Below are positions 45,851-56,190 of a stretch of 64,000 bases of DNA, in pieces. Positions within the stretch are counted from its first letter, which is position 1. Each line of letters starts with the position of its first letter. Location of the stretch: positions 868,001 through 932,000 of the forward strand of contig NZ_CP033969.1 in assembly GCF_003854935.1 (NCBI RefSeq). The letters are read 5' to 3'. The position numbers were made by a program, and so were the translations under genes. The notes below the pieces were generated by a model. The model saw only the letters and a list, made by a program, of their open reading frames with translations. It did not search any database and was not told the origin of the DNA. Source of the DNA: Cupriavidus pauculus (GTDB taxonomy: Bacteria > Pseudomonadota > Gammaproteobacteria > Burkholderiales > Burkholderiaceae).

Positions 45851-46578
45851 TGACGGCCAACACTCCCGCACTGGAAATCAAGGACCTGCACGCCTGGTAC
45901 GGCGAATCGCACATCCTGCACGGCGTGGACCTGACCGTGAACCGTGGCGAAGTGGTCACGCTGCTGGGCCGCAACGGCGCCGGGCGCACCACCACGCTGC
46001 GCGCGATCATGGGCCTGACCGGCACCCGCAAGGGATCGATCAAGGTCAACGGCCAGGAAACCATCGGCCTGCCCACGCACAAGATTGCCCACTACGGCAT
46101 TGGCTACTGCCCGGAAGAGCGCGCGATCTTCTCGTCGCTGTCGTGCGAGGAAAACCTGCTGCTGCCGCCGGTGCTCAAGGGGTCCGGCAACGGCGATACG
46201 CCGGGCATGAGCGAGGCCGAGATCTACGAGATGTTCCCGAACCTGCGCGAGCGCCGGCAGAGCCAGGGCACGCGGCTCTCAGGCGGCGAGCAGCAGATGC
46301 TGGCCGTGGGCCGCATCCTGCGCACGGGCGCGAACCTGCTACTGCTCGATGAGATATCCGAGGGGCTGGCGCCGGTGATCGTGCAGGCGCTGGCGCGGAT
46401 GATCCTGATGCTCAAGAAGAAGGGCTACACGGTGGTGATGGTGGAGCAGAACTTCCGCTTTGCCGCGCCGCTGGCCGACCGCTTCTACGTGATGGAGCAC
46501 GGCGCCATCGTCGAGCGCTTTGCCGCCAGCGAGCTGCAGGCCAAGATGCCTGTGCTCAATGAACTGCTAGGGGTCTGA
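45850..46578 (+). CDS. livF: HAAT-type ABC transporter ATPase LivF with variant Walker A
   Basis: The 242-aa ATPase has the LivF layout: signature LSGGEQQMLAVGR, Walker B LLLLDEISEGLAP, switch VEQN. The P-loop, however, reads GRNGAGRTT, so the normally invariant Walker A lysine is arginine; the codon is CGC (not a single-base sequencing slip from AAG). It presumably pairs with LivG, whose P-loop is canonical, giving one normal and one altered site per dimer. The start overlaps the livG stop. Confidence 0.9.
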   Translation: MTANTPALEIKDLHAWYGESHILHGVDLTVNRGEVVTLLGRNGAGRTTTLRAIMGLTGTRKGSIKVNGQETIGLPTHKIAHYGIGYCPEERAIFSSLSCEENLLLPPVLKGSGNGDTPGMSEAEIYEMFPNLRERRQSQGTRLSGGEQQMLAVGRILRTGANLLLLDEISEGLAPVIVQALARMILMLKKKGYTVVMVEQNFRFAAPLADRFYVMEHGAIVERFAASELQAKMPVLNELLGV

Positions 46579-46679
46579 CCCACTGCGCGCATCCCGCGCC
46601 AGGGTCGCACGATTTGTCGTCGTCAACGATTGGCAGGAACGGGTGGCGCAGCGCGCCGCCGCAACTCAGGAGACACAAC

Positions 46680-47888
46680 ATGAAGATGACTCGGCTGGCC
46701 GTCGCAGTGGCGGCAACTGTCCTTGGTGCATTCGCGGGCAGCGCTTCGGCGCAGGTAACCAACGATACGGTCAAGATCGGCTACATCACCGACCTGTCCG
46801 GCCTGTACGCCGACATCGACGGCCCGGGCGGCCTGGAAGCCATCAAGATGGCGATCGAGGACCACGGCGGCAAGGTGCTGGGCAAGCCGATCGAGCTGGT
46901 CTCGGCCGACCACCAGAACAAGGCCGACATCGCCGCGTCGAAGGCGCGCGAATGGATGGACCAGCAGGGCCTGGACGTGCTGATCGGCGGCACCAACTCG
47001 GCCACGGCGCTGGCCATGAACAAGGTGGCGCAGGAAAAGAAGCGCGTCTACATCAACATCGGCGCCGGCACGGCACGCCTGACCAACGAGGAATGCTCGC
47101 CGTACACGGTGCACTACGCGTATGACACGGTGGCGCTGGCCAAGGGCACCGGCAGCGCGGTGGTCAAGCAGGGCGGCAAGAAGTGGTTCTTCCTGACCGC
47201 CGACTACGCGTTCGGCCATTCGCTGGAAAGCGACACGGCGGCCGTGGTGAAGGCCAACGGCGGCACGGTGGTGGGCCAGGTGCGCCATCCGCTGTCGGCG
47301 TCTGATTTCTCGTCGTTCCTGCTGCAGGCGCAGTCGTCCAAGGCGGACATCCTGGGCCTGGCCAATGCCGGCGGCGACACGATCAACTCGATCAAGGCCG
47401 CCAAGGAATTCGGCATCACCAAGAACATGAAGATCGCCGGCCTGCTGATGTTCATCAACGACGTGCACAGCCTGGGCCTGAAGAACACCGAGGGCCTGCT
47501 GATGACCGACAGCTGGTACTGGGACATGAACGACGACACGCGCAAGTTTGCCAACCGGTTCTTCGGCAAGATGAAGAAGATGCCGAGCAGCCTGCAGGCC
47601 GCCGACTACTCGTCGGTCAGCAACTACCTGAAGGCCGTGGAAGCCGCCAAGACCGACGATCCGGACAAGGTCATGGCCGAGCTGAAGAAGATGAAGCTGA
47701 GCGACTTCTACAGCAAGGGCCAGATCCGCGCCGACGGCCGCTACGTGCACGACATGTACCTGATGCAGGTCAAGGCCCCGGCCGACTCCAAGAAGCCCTG
47801 GGACTACATGAAGGTCGTGACCACGATCCCGGGCGACCAGGCCTTCACCACCGTGGCCGAGTCGAAGTGCTCGGTGCTGAAGAAGTAA
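46680..47888 (+). CDS. Periplasmic binding protein of HAAT transporter 1
   Basis: The 402-aa protein has a signal peptide (1-24, ending SASAQ) and a type I periplasmic-binding fold: VKIGYITDLSGLYADIDGPGGLEAIKMA-type start, then DVLIGGTNSATALAM and YTVHYAYDTVALAKG. This subgroup binds amino acids, amides or aromatic acids; the ligand is unknown. It lies third in livG-livF-SBP-livH-livM. The ATG is the first of two near each other, with a CAGGAG site about 10 bases upstream. Confidence 0.9.
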   Translation: MKMTRLAVAVAATVLGAFAGSASAQVTNDTVKIGYITDLSGLYADIDGPGGLEAIKMAIEDHGGKVLGKPIELVSADHQNKADIAASKAREWMDQQGLDVLIGGTNSATALAMNKVAQEKKRVYINIGAGTARLTNEECSPYTVHYAYDTVALAKGTGSAVVKQGGKKWFFLTADYAFGHSLESDTAAVVKANGGTVVGQVRHPLSASDFSSFLLQAQSSKADILGLANAGGDTINSIKAAKEFGITKNMKIAGLLMFINDVHSLGLKNTEGLLMTDSWYWDMNDDTRKFANRFFGKMKKMPSSLQAADYSSVSNYLKAVEAAKTDDPDKVMAELKKMKLSDFYSKGQIRADGRYVHDMYLMQVKAPADSKKPWDYMKVVTTIPGDQAFTTVAESKCSVLKK

Positions 47889-47904
47889 GGCGTGAGGTGT
47901 GGCT

Positions 47905-48022
47905 CCCCTCTCCCGCCACGCGGAAGAGGGGCTGGGGATGAGGGCAGGGCGGTCTGGGTGCGACTTGTCGCCATTTGAGCCGCCGGCCCTCGCCCCCGAC
48001 CCCGCGCCCTCAGGGCGCGGGG
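47905..48022 (+). repeat. Two intergenic hairpins between the binding protein and livH
   Basis: The first hairpin (47905-47931) pairs CCCCTCT-CCCGC with GCGG-AGAGGGG with one mismatch; the second (48000-48022) is a perfect 10-bp stem CCCCGCGCCC / GGGCGCGGGG with a TCA loop. The first looks like the CTCTCCC/GGGAGAG intergenic repeats dispersed in many proteobacterial genomes. They may shield the binding-protein mRNA and lower livHM expression. Confidence 0.65.
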
Positions 48023-48047
48023 AGAAACAGACAGGCAATCGACGCCC

Positions 48048-48932
48048 ATGGACATTTTCGGAATTCCGCTACCCGCCATGCTGTCCCAGCTGCTGCTTGG
48101 GCTGGTCAATGGTGCTTTCTACGCGATGCTGAGCCTGGGGCTGGCCGTGATCTTCGGCCTGCTCAACGTGATCAACTTCGCGCACGGCGCGCTGTTCATG
48201 CTCGGGGCCGTGCTGGCCTGGGCGGGCATGGAATACGCCGGACTCAATTACTGGGTGATGCTGGCGCTGTCGCCCATCGTGGTGGGCGTGATTGGCGTGA
48301 TCATCGAGAAGACGATGCTGCGCTGGATCTACAAGCTCGACCACATCTACGGCCTGCTGCTGACGCTGGGCATCACGCTGGTCATCGAGGGCGTGCTGCG
48401 GTCGATCTACGGCGTGTCGGGGCTGCCCTATTCGCCGCCGGACGCGCTGCAGGGCGCCACGGACCTGGGCTTCATGATCCTGCCGAACTACCGCGCGTGG
48501 GTGGTGGCGGCGTCGGTGGTGGTGTGCCTGGCCACGTGGTTCGTGATCGAGAAGACCAAGCTGGGCGCGTACCTGCGCGCCGGCACCGAGAACCCCAAGA
48601 TGGTGGAGGCGTTCGGCGTCAACGTGCCGCTGATGGTGACGCTGACCTACGGCTTCGGCGTGGCGCTGGCCGCGTTTGCCGGCGTGCTGGCGGCGCCGGT
48701 GATCCAGGTGTCGCCGCTGATGGGCCAGAACCTGATCATCATCGTGTTCGCGGTGGTGGTGATCGGCGGCATGGGCTCGATCATGGGATCGATCATCACC
48801 GGCCTGGGGCTGGGCGTGGTCGAGGGGCTGACCAAGGTGTTTTATCCGGAGGCATCGTCGACCGTGGTGTTCTTCATCATGGTGATCGTGCTGATGCTGC
48901 GCCCGGCCGGGCTGTTCGGGAGGGAAAAGTGA
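48048..48932 (+). CDS. livH: HAAT-type permease LivH
   Basis: A 294-aa integral membrane protein with about eight helices and LivH motifs (LLLGLVNGAFYAMLSLGLAVIFGLLNVINFAHG; GTENPKMVEAFGVN; GGMGSIMGSIITGLGLG). It forms half of the transmembrane channel. Its stop codon overlaps the livM start by 1 bp. Confidence 0.93.
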   Translation: MDIFGIPLPAMLSQLLLGLVNGAFYAMLSLGLAVIFGLLNVINFAHGALFMLGAVLAWAGMEYAGLNYWVMLALSPIVVGVIGVIIEKTMLRWIYKLDHIYGLLLTLGITLVIEGVLRSIYGVSGLPYSPPDALQGATDLGFMILPNYRAWVVAASVVVCLATWFVIEKTKLGAYLRAGTENPKMVEAFGVNVPLMVTLTYGFGVALAAFAGVLAAPVIQVSPLMGQNLIIIVFAVVVIGGMGSIMGSIITGLGLGVVEGLTKVFYPEASSTVVFFIMVIVLMLRPAGLFGREK

Positions 48933-49975
48933 TGAGCGGGCAGACGGGACAGACTGCCGTGGCAGTCGAGGCCAAGGGCTTCAGGGAAGGGACGGGCGTG
49001 CAGAAGAAGGTGCTGTACGGCCTGCTGTTGCTGGGGCTGATCGTGGCGCCGCTGGCCGGGGCGTATCCGGTGTTCGTGTTGAAGGTGCTGTGCTTTGCGC
49101 TGTTCGCGTGCGCGTTCAACCTGCTGATCGGCTTTACCGGGCTGCTGTCGTTCGGCCACGCGGCATTCTTCGGCGGGGCGGGCTACGCGGCCGGCCACGC
49201 AATGAAGGTGTGGGGCGTGACGCCGGAGCTGGGCCTGCTGTTCGGCACGCTGGCCGGCGCGGTCATCGGGCTCGTGGTGGGCTGGCTGGCCATCCGCCGC
49301 CAGGGCATCTATTTCTCGATGATCACGCTCGCGCTGGCCCAGATGCTGTTCTTCGTCTGCCTCCAGGCGCCGTTCACCGGCGGCGAGGACGGGCTGCAGG
49401 GCGTCCCGCGCGGCAAGCTGTTCGGCGTGCTGCCGCTGTCTGACGACATGACGCTGTACTACGTTGCGCTGGTCATCATCGTGGCTGCGTTCGCGCTGAT
49501 CGTGCGCACCGTGCACTCGCCGTTCGGCCAGATCCTGAAGGCGATCCGCGAGAACGAGCCGCGCGCCATCTCGCTGGGCTACGACGTGGACCGCTTCAAG
49601 CTGCTGGCCTTCGTGATATCCGCCGCGCTGTCGGGCCTGGCCGGCGCGATTAAGGCGCTGGTGCTGGGCTTTGGCACGCTGACCGACGTGCACTGGTCGA
49701 TGTCGGGCTCGGTGATCCTGATGACGCTGGTGGGCGGCCTGGGCACGCTGTCGGGCCCGATCGTCGGCGCGTTCGTGATCGTGGCGCTGGAGAACAAGCT
49801 CGGCGACATCGGCGCCTTCCTGGCCAACCTGACTGGCGTGTCCTGGTTCAATTCGCTGGGCGAGTCCGTGACCATGGTGACCGGCATCATCTTCGTGATC
49901 TGCGTGCTGACGTTCCGGCGTGGCATCATGGGCGAGCTGATCGCCCTGACCAGCCGCAAGCCGGGCCACAAGTAG
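48932..49975 (+). CDS. livM: HAAT-type permease LivM
   Basis: The 347-aa membrane protein has about nine to ten helices and LivM blocks LLIGFTGLLSFGHAAFFGGAGY, RRQGIYFSMITLALAQM and RENEPRAISLGYDVDRFK. The ATG overlaps the livH stop. It closes the first HAAT operon; a promoter-terminator unit begins about 60 bp downstream. Confidence 0.93.
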   Translation: MSGQTGQTAVAVEAKGFREGTGVQKKVLYGLLLLGLIVAPLAGAYPVFVLKVLCFALFACAFNLLIGFTGLLSFGHAAFFGGAGYAAGHAMKVWGVTPELGLLFGTLAGAVIGLVVGWLAIRRQGIYFSMITLALAQMLFFVCLQAPFTGGEDGLQGVPRGKLFGVLPLSDDMTLYYVALVIIVAAFALIVRTVHSPFGQILKAIRENEPRAISLGYDVDRFKLLAFVISAALSGLAGAIKALVLGFGTLTDVHWSMSGSVILMTLVGGLGTLSGPIVGAFVIVALENKLGDIGAFLANLTGVSWFNSLGESVTMVTGIIFVICVLTFRRGIMGELIALTSRKPGHK

Positions 49976-50034
49976 CCGGCCGCGAGTGAAGATGGGGCGA
50001 CATGCCCGATTTTGGGGCTAGGGTTATTGCTGAC

Positions 50035-50192
50035 TTGTTTCATACGCACCGCTTCGTTACATTGCATATACGGTTTTCGCAGGTTAATTGGAGGCGGAAG
50101 CGAGGAGACGACAGGCGCGCACCCGGTGTCGGGTAGCAGCAGCCAATACGATAAAGAGGCGTTGCTGGGTGATCCCTGGCAACGCCTTTTTC
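50035..50192 (+). ncRNA. Candidate small RNA with its own promoter and terminator
   Basis: In the 332-bp gap after livM, a -35 TTGTTT (50035-50040) and -10 TACATT (50058-50063) are exactly 17 bp apart. The implied transcript of about 120 nt starts near 50070 and ends at the strong terminator 50157-50192. It has no convincing ORF and contains purine-rich stretches (GGAGGCGGAAGCGAGGAGA). I do not recognise a known RNA family. The alternative is that the terminator simply ends the liv operon and the promoter serves the next gene. Confidence 0.45.
50157..50192 (+). terminator. Rho-independent terminator
   Basis: A 9-bp stem AGGCGTTGC / GCAACGCCT with a 13-nt loop is followed by five T residues. 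It ends the candidate small RNA and possibly livM read-through. Confidence 0.88.
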
Positions 50193-50307
50193 ATTTCCGG
50201 CGCCCCGCATCGCCGCCCCTCCGGCGCATGTGCCGCCGATGCATCTTCGGCATGACCGGCCGCCAGCCCGCGTGCGACAATGCCCGGCTGCATCTTCCGG
50301 CCCGGCC

Positions 50308-50808
50308 ATGTCCACCCCATCCGACGTTTCCCCATCCCATCAAGTGCCGTATCGGGTACATCCCGCGACTGGCGCCGACGGTCCATTGCTGGACGCCTGG
50401 CTGCAGGCCCGCGCGCCGTTGCCGGTGCCCGAGGCGCGCGCCCGGCGGCTGTCGCTCGACGCCTTGCTGGCGCAGGGCGGGGAGGGGCTGTGCCTGGTGG
50501 GTCGCACCAGTTCCGGGCAGCCGGTCTGCCTGATGCCGGTCACGCTGGTCCACAGCCTGGCGCTGGGCGGGTGGGTGGCGATGGTGGCCGAATGGTGGCC
50601 GCCCGCCGATCCGGCGGAAGCCGCCGAAGCATGGCGCGACGCCTGCTGCGCCGAACTGGCCGACTGGTGCCGTGCCCATGGCATCCGCCATATCCGGCTG
50701 GCCCCGGCGCTGGTGGCCGACGCCGCGCAAGCACCCGACGGCTTTCGGCGCGATGCCGACGGCCTCTGGACCCGCAGCCTCCTGCCGACGCCGAAGCAGC
50801 TCGGCTGA
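50308..50808 (+). CDS. GNAT-like acyltransferase family protein, function unknown
   Basis: A 166-aa soluble protein with a GNAT-like course: YRVHPATGADGPLLDAWL at the start, a central hydrophobic strand (CLVGRTSSGQPVCLMPVTLVH), a WVAMVAEWWPP segment and a C-terminal helix-strand (LADWCRAHGIRHIRLAP). The acetyl-CoA pyrophosphate loop (Q/RxxGxG/A) is not evident, so catalytic function is uncertain. It precedes the TSUP permease gene by 77 bp on the same strand. Confidence 0.65.
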   Translation: MSTPSDVSPSHQVPYRVHPATGADGPLLDAWLQARAPLPVPEARARRLSLDALLAQGGEGLCLVGRTSSGQPVCLMPVTLVHSLALGGWVAMVAEWWPPADPAEAAEAWRDACCAELADWCRAHGIRHIRLAPALVADAAQAPDGFRRDADGLWTRSLLPTPKQLG

Positions 50809-50885
50809 CCGGGCCCGGCATCGTCATCGACCGTCCTGCTCCGGCCCATCCCCTTTGACCTTTCACCCCCTCGCACGGTAGATCC

Positions 50886-51644
50886 ATGGAGTTCGTTTTT
50901 CTGGCGGCGGCCGCCTTCCTGGCCGGCTTGATCGACGCGGTGGCCGGTGGCGGCGGCCTGGTGCAGGTGCCGGCGCTGTTCTCGACCTATCCGAACATGT
51001 CGCCGGCCACGCTGATCGGCACGACCAAGGTGGCGTCGCTGGCCGGCACGTCGAACGCGGCGCTGCGCTACGCGCGCAAGGTGCGGATCTACTGGGGCGC
51101 CACCGGGCCGGCCACGCTGGCGGCGTTCATCTTCTCGATGGCCGGCGCGTGGACGCTGACCATGATCCCGGCCGAGCCGCTGCGCAAGGCGCTGCCGTTC
51201 GTGCTGCTGGTGCTGCTGGCCTACACGGTGGCCAGGAAGGACCTGGGCACCGACCACGCGCCGGCGCTGTCGGGCGGCCGCGAACGGCTGGCCGCGCTGC
51301 TGGCCGGTGCCGCCATCGGCTTCTACGACGGCGTGTTCGGCCCCGGCACGGGCAGCTTCCTGATGATCGTCTTCGTGCGGGTGTTCGGGTACGACTTCCT
51401 GCATGCGTCGGCGTCGGCCAAGATCGTCAACCTGGCCACCAACCTGGCGGCGCTGCTGCTGCTGGCCGCCAAGGGCCACGTCTGGTGGCAGCTCGGCATC
51501 GTGATGGCCGTGGCCAACGTGGCCGGCAGCCAGGTGGGCAGCAAGCTGGCGCTGCGCCATGGCAGCCGCTTCGTGCGCAAGGTGTTCATCGCCGTGGTGA
51601 GCGCGCTGATCGTCAAGACGGCCTACGACGCGTTCCTGCGCTAG
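50886..51644 (+). CDS. TSUP-family (TauE/SafE) anion permease
   Basis: The 252-aa protein has eight hydrophobic helices in two repeats, with the family motif AGLIDAVAGGGGLVQVPAL near the N-terminus and its echo FYDGVFGPGTGSFLMI. TSUP proteins export or import small sulfur or organic anions such as sulfite, sulfoacetate or taurine products. No sulfur-metabolism gene is close, so the substrate is open. Confidence 0.85.
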   Translation: MEFVFLAAAAFLAGLIDAVAGGGGLVQVPALFSTYPNMSPATLIGTTKVASLAGTSNAALRYARKVRIYWGATGPATLAAFIFSMAGAWTLTMIPAEPLRKALPFVLLVLLAYTVARKDLGTDHAPALSGGRERLAALLAGAAIGFYDGVFGPGTGSFLMIVFVRVFGYDFLHASASAKIVNLATNLAALLLLAAKGHVWWQLGIVMAVANVAGSQVGSKLALRHGSRFVRKVFIAVVSALIVKTAYDAFLR

Positions 51645-51955
51645 CGCGCCGGGAAACCCTTGCCTGTTGCGCCCGTGCCGCTGCGGGTTAATCCCGCCTT
51701 TTCGTATCACATCGCTGTGTTAGACTCGATTCGCATTCCCGACCGAGCGGTCGGCGAATGAACTGCGCAATCCGGGGGTAACGGCGCAGGACGGGAAAAT
51801 AACGGGACGAACTTCGAGGTGCCCGACCAGATCGGATGCCAGCGCTGCATCCGCCAGAGAGCCTGCCAGAGCGGGCCGACAAACAAACTGAAGGCATCCG
51901 CCGGCCGGAAGCCGGCGGGTGCCTTTTTCCGTTTTGGAATCGAAGGAGACAAGTC
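51645..51955 (+). promoter_or_regulatory. Structured leader with candidate attenuator before the second HAAT binding protein
   Basis: This 311-bp gap contains no gene. From about 51727 the RNA could fold a stem CCGACCG/CGGTCGG (near 51739-51754). The segment CGGATGCC (51833-51840) can pair locally with GCATCCG (51847-51853), or with GGCATCCG (51893-51900), which is the 5' arm of the terminator at 51892-51929. The nonamer GCATCCGCC occurs twice (51847-51855, 51895-51903). Mutually exclusive pairings just before a ribosome-binding site (AAGGAGA) are typical of attenuators or riboswitches. Confidence 0.55.
51892..51929 (+). terminator. Terminator in the leader of the second HAAT binding protein
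   Basis: A 14-bp stem (arms 51892-51905 and 51911-51924, one T-G pair) with a CGGAA loop is followed by a T-tract. It ends 27 bp before the ATG. It may be the off-state of the leader switch or merely the end of the TSUP transcript. Confidence 0.92.
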
Positions 51956-53104
51956 ATGACGTTCAAGCGCGCCAGCTTGCTGGCGCTTGCCGCCGCCAGC
52001 CTGTTCGCGGGTGCGGCCAGCGCCCAGGTCAAGGTCGGGGTCACGGTTTCGGCCACCGGGCCGGCCGCGTCGCTCGGCATCCCCGAGAAGAACACGTTCA
52101 CGCTGCTGCCCAAGGAAATCGCCGGCAAGAAGATCGAGTACATCGTGCTCGACGACGCCACCGACACGACCACGGCGGTCAAGAACACGCGCAAGCTGAT
52201 CAGCGAGGACAAGGTGGACGTGGTGGTGGGCTCCACTGTCACGCCGAATTCGCTGGCGATGGTGGACGTGGCCGCCGAGAGCGAGACGCCGATGATCTCG
52301 ATGGCCGCCTCGGCCCGCATCATCGAGCCGATGGACGCCAAGCGCGCATGGGTCTACAAGACCCCGCAGAACGATTCGCACATGGCCACCGCGCTGGCCG
52401 AGCACATGACCAGCAACAACGTGAAGACGGTGGCGTTCATCGGCTTTGCGGATGCCTACGGCGATAGCTGGGCGCAGGAATTCGCCAAGGTGGCGGAAAT
52501 GCGCAAGATCAAGGTGGTGGCCAACGAGCGCTTTGCGCGCACCGACAACTCGGTGACCGGCCAGGTGCTCAAGATGATGGGCGCCAACGCCGACGCGGTG
52601 CTGATCGCCGGCTCGGGCACGCCCGCGGCGCTGCCGGTCAAGGCGCTCAAGGAGCGCGGCTACAAGGGCAAGATCTACCAGACGCACGGCGTGGCCAACC
52701 CGGACTTCCTGCGCGTGTGCGGCAAGGACTGCGAAGGCACGTTCCTGCCGGCCGGCCCGCTGCTGGTGGCCGAGCAACTGCCCGAGAGCAATCCGGTCAA
52801 GAAGCCGGCCATGACGTACAAGACGGCCTACGAAAAGGCGTTCGGCGGGCAGGTGTCCACCTTCGGCGGCCATGCCTGGGATGCCGGCCTGCTGCTGCAG
52901 AACGCGATTCCGGAGGCGCTCAAGAAGGCGCAGCCCGGCACGCGGGAATTCCGCAAGGCCCTGCGCGACGCGCTGGAGCAGACGCGGAACCTGCCGGTAT
53001 CGCACGGCATCATCAACATGAGCCCCACCGACCACCTCGGCATGGACCAGCGCGCGCGCGTGATGGTGCAGATCGTCGATGGCAAGTGGAAGCTGCAGAA
53101 GTAA
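51956..53104 (+). CDS. Periplasmic binding protein of HAAT transporter 2
   Basis: The 382-aa protein has a signal peptide (1-23, ending ASAQ) and a LivJ/LivK-type fold (VKVGVTVSATGPAASLGIPEKNTF; DVVVGSTVTPNSLAM; GFADAYGDSWAQEF). It delivers a ligand, probably an amino acid or related compound, to the LivH, LivMG and LivF proteins encoded downstream. The ATG follows AAGGAGA by six bases. It has its own terminator at 53161, so it is likely made in excess over the permease. Confidence 0.92.
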   Translation: MTFKRASLLALAAASLFAGAASAQVKVGVTVSATGPAASLGIPEKNTFTLLPKEIAGKKIEYIVLDDATDTTTAVKNTRKLISEDKVDVVVGSTVTPNSLAMVDVAAESETPMISMAASARIIEPMDAKRAWVYKTPQNDSHMATALAEHMTSNNVKTVAFIGFADAYGDSWAQEFAKVAEMRKIKVVANERFARTDNSVTGQVLKMMGANADAVLIAGSGTPAALPVKALKERGYKGKIYQTHGVANPDFLRVCGKDCEGTFLPAGPLLVAEQLPESNPVKKPAMTYKTAYEKAFGGQVSTFGGHAWDAGLLLQNAIPEALKKAQPGTREFRKALRDALEQTRNLPVSHGIINMSPTDHLGMDQRARVMVQIVDGKWKLQK

Positions 53105-53160
53105 GCCGGCGTTCATCACCGGCACGCGGGAGCCGCGCAGGGCAGACGCAGCACACGGAG

Positions 53161-53189
53161 GGCGCATGGACATCCATGCGCCTTTTTTT
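53161..53189 (+). terminator. Rho-independent terminator after HAAT binding protein 2
   Basis: A perfect inverted repeat GGCGCATGGA / TCCATGCGCC is followed by seven T residues, 57 bp after the stop codon. Confidence 0.93.
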
Positions 53190-53277
53190 CGCCTCCGCTG
53201 CCGCACGCCGTCCCTAGGCACCGTGCGGCGCAGCCGATAAGCTGGCACCGCGAATCCGCACATCACACGGGCAGACA

Positions 53278-54330
53278 ATGGACCTTTCGATTGCCGCCAT
53301 CCTGGCGCAGGACGGCATCACTTCCGGCGCGATCTACGCCTTGCTGGCACTGGCGCTGGTGCTGGTGTTCTCGGTCACGCGCGTCATCTTCATTCCCCAG
53401 GGCGAGTTCGTGGCCTATGGCGCGCTGACGCTGGCCGCGATGCAGGCCGGCCACGCGCCGCAGACCACGTGGCTGCTGCTGGCGATGGGCGTGCTGACCT
53501 TTCTCTACGACGGCGTGGCCGTGCTGCGCAGCCCCGAGCTGCGGCTGACCGCGCCGCGCCGGGTGCTGGTGCTGGCCGGCAAGTACCTGCTGTTCCCGGG
53601 CGCGGTGCACGTGCTGGTGCAGCAGTACGGCGGCCTGCCGCTGCCGATGGCGGCGCAGATCGCGCTGACGCTGCTGATCGTGATTCCGCTCGGGCCCATG
53701 CTCTACAGGCTGGCCTACCAGCCGCTGGCCGAGGCCAGCACGCTGGTGCTGCTGATCGTGTCCGTCGGCGTGCATTTCGCGCTGGTGGGGCTGGGGCTGG
53801 TGATGTTCGGCGCAGAAGGGTCGCGTACCAACCCGTTCTCGGACGCGCGCTTCGAGGTGGGCAGCCTGAGCGTGTCTGGCCAGAGCCTGTGGGTGGTGGC
53901 GGTGTCCGGGCTGCTGATTGCCGCGCTGTACTTCTACTTCGAGCGCACGCTGCAGGGCAAGGCGCTGCGCGCGACGGCCGTGAACCGGCTGGGCGCGCGG
54001 CTGGTGGGCATCGGCACCACGCAGGCCGGGCGGCTGTCGTTCACGCTGGCGGCGGCCATGGGCGCGCTGTGCGGCATTCTGATCGCGCCGCTGACCACGG
54101 TCTACTACGAGTCGGGCTTCCTGGTGGGGCTCAAGGGCTTCGTGGGCGCCATCGTCGGCGGCCTGGCCAGCTATCCGGTGGCGGCGCTGGGTGCGCTGCT
54201 GGTGGGGCTGCTGGAGTCGTATTCGTCCTTCTGGGCCAGCGCGTTCAAGGAGGTCATCGTCTTCACGCTGATCATTCCCGTGCTGTTGTGGCGGTCGCTG
54301 ACCAGCAAGCACGTCGAGGAAGAGGAGTAA
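53278..54330 (+). CDS. livH: HAAT-type permease LivH (system 2)
   Basis: The 350-aa membrane protein has about nine helices. The N-terminus ([37 protein letters not shown]) and [20 protein letters not shown] are LivH features. It is longer than LivH of system 1 because of extra loops near 60-120. It starts 89 bp after the terminator and runs into livMG with a 3-bp gap. Confidence 0.9.
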   Translation: MDLSIAAILAQDGITSGAIYALLALALVLVFSVTRVIFIPQGEFVAYGALTLAAMQAGHAPQTTWLLLAMGVLTFLYDGVAVLRSPELRLTAPRRVLVLAGKYLLFPGAVHVLVQQYGGLPLPMAAQIALTLLIVIPLGPMLYRLAYQPLAEASTLVLLIVSVGVHFALVGLGLVMFGAEGSRTNPFSDARFEVGSLSVSGQSLWVVAVSGLLIAALYFYFERTLQGKALRATAVNRLGARLVGIGTTQAGRLSFTLAAAMGALCGILIAPLTTVYYESGFLVGLKGFVGAIVGGLASYPVAALGALLVGLLESYSSFWASAFKEVIVFTLIIPVLLWRSLTSKHVEEEE

Positions 54331-54333
54331 GCC

Positions 54334-56181
<1,848 letters not shown>

Positions 56182-56190
56182 GGAGCGGAG

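Noticed and set aside
51836-51955. Leader peptide or N-terminal extension in frame with the second HAAT binding protein
   Set aside because: The frame is open from an ATG at 51836, but it runs through the terminator stem, lacks a ribosome-binding site, and the signal peptide starts cleanly at 51956.
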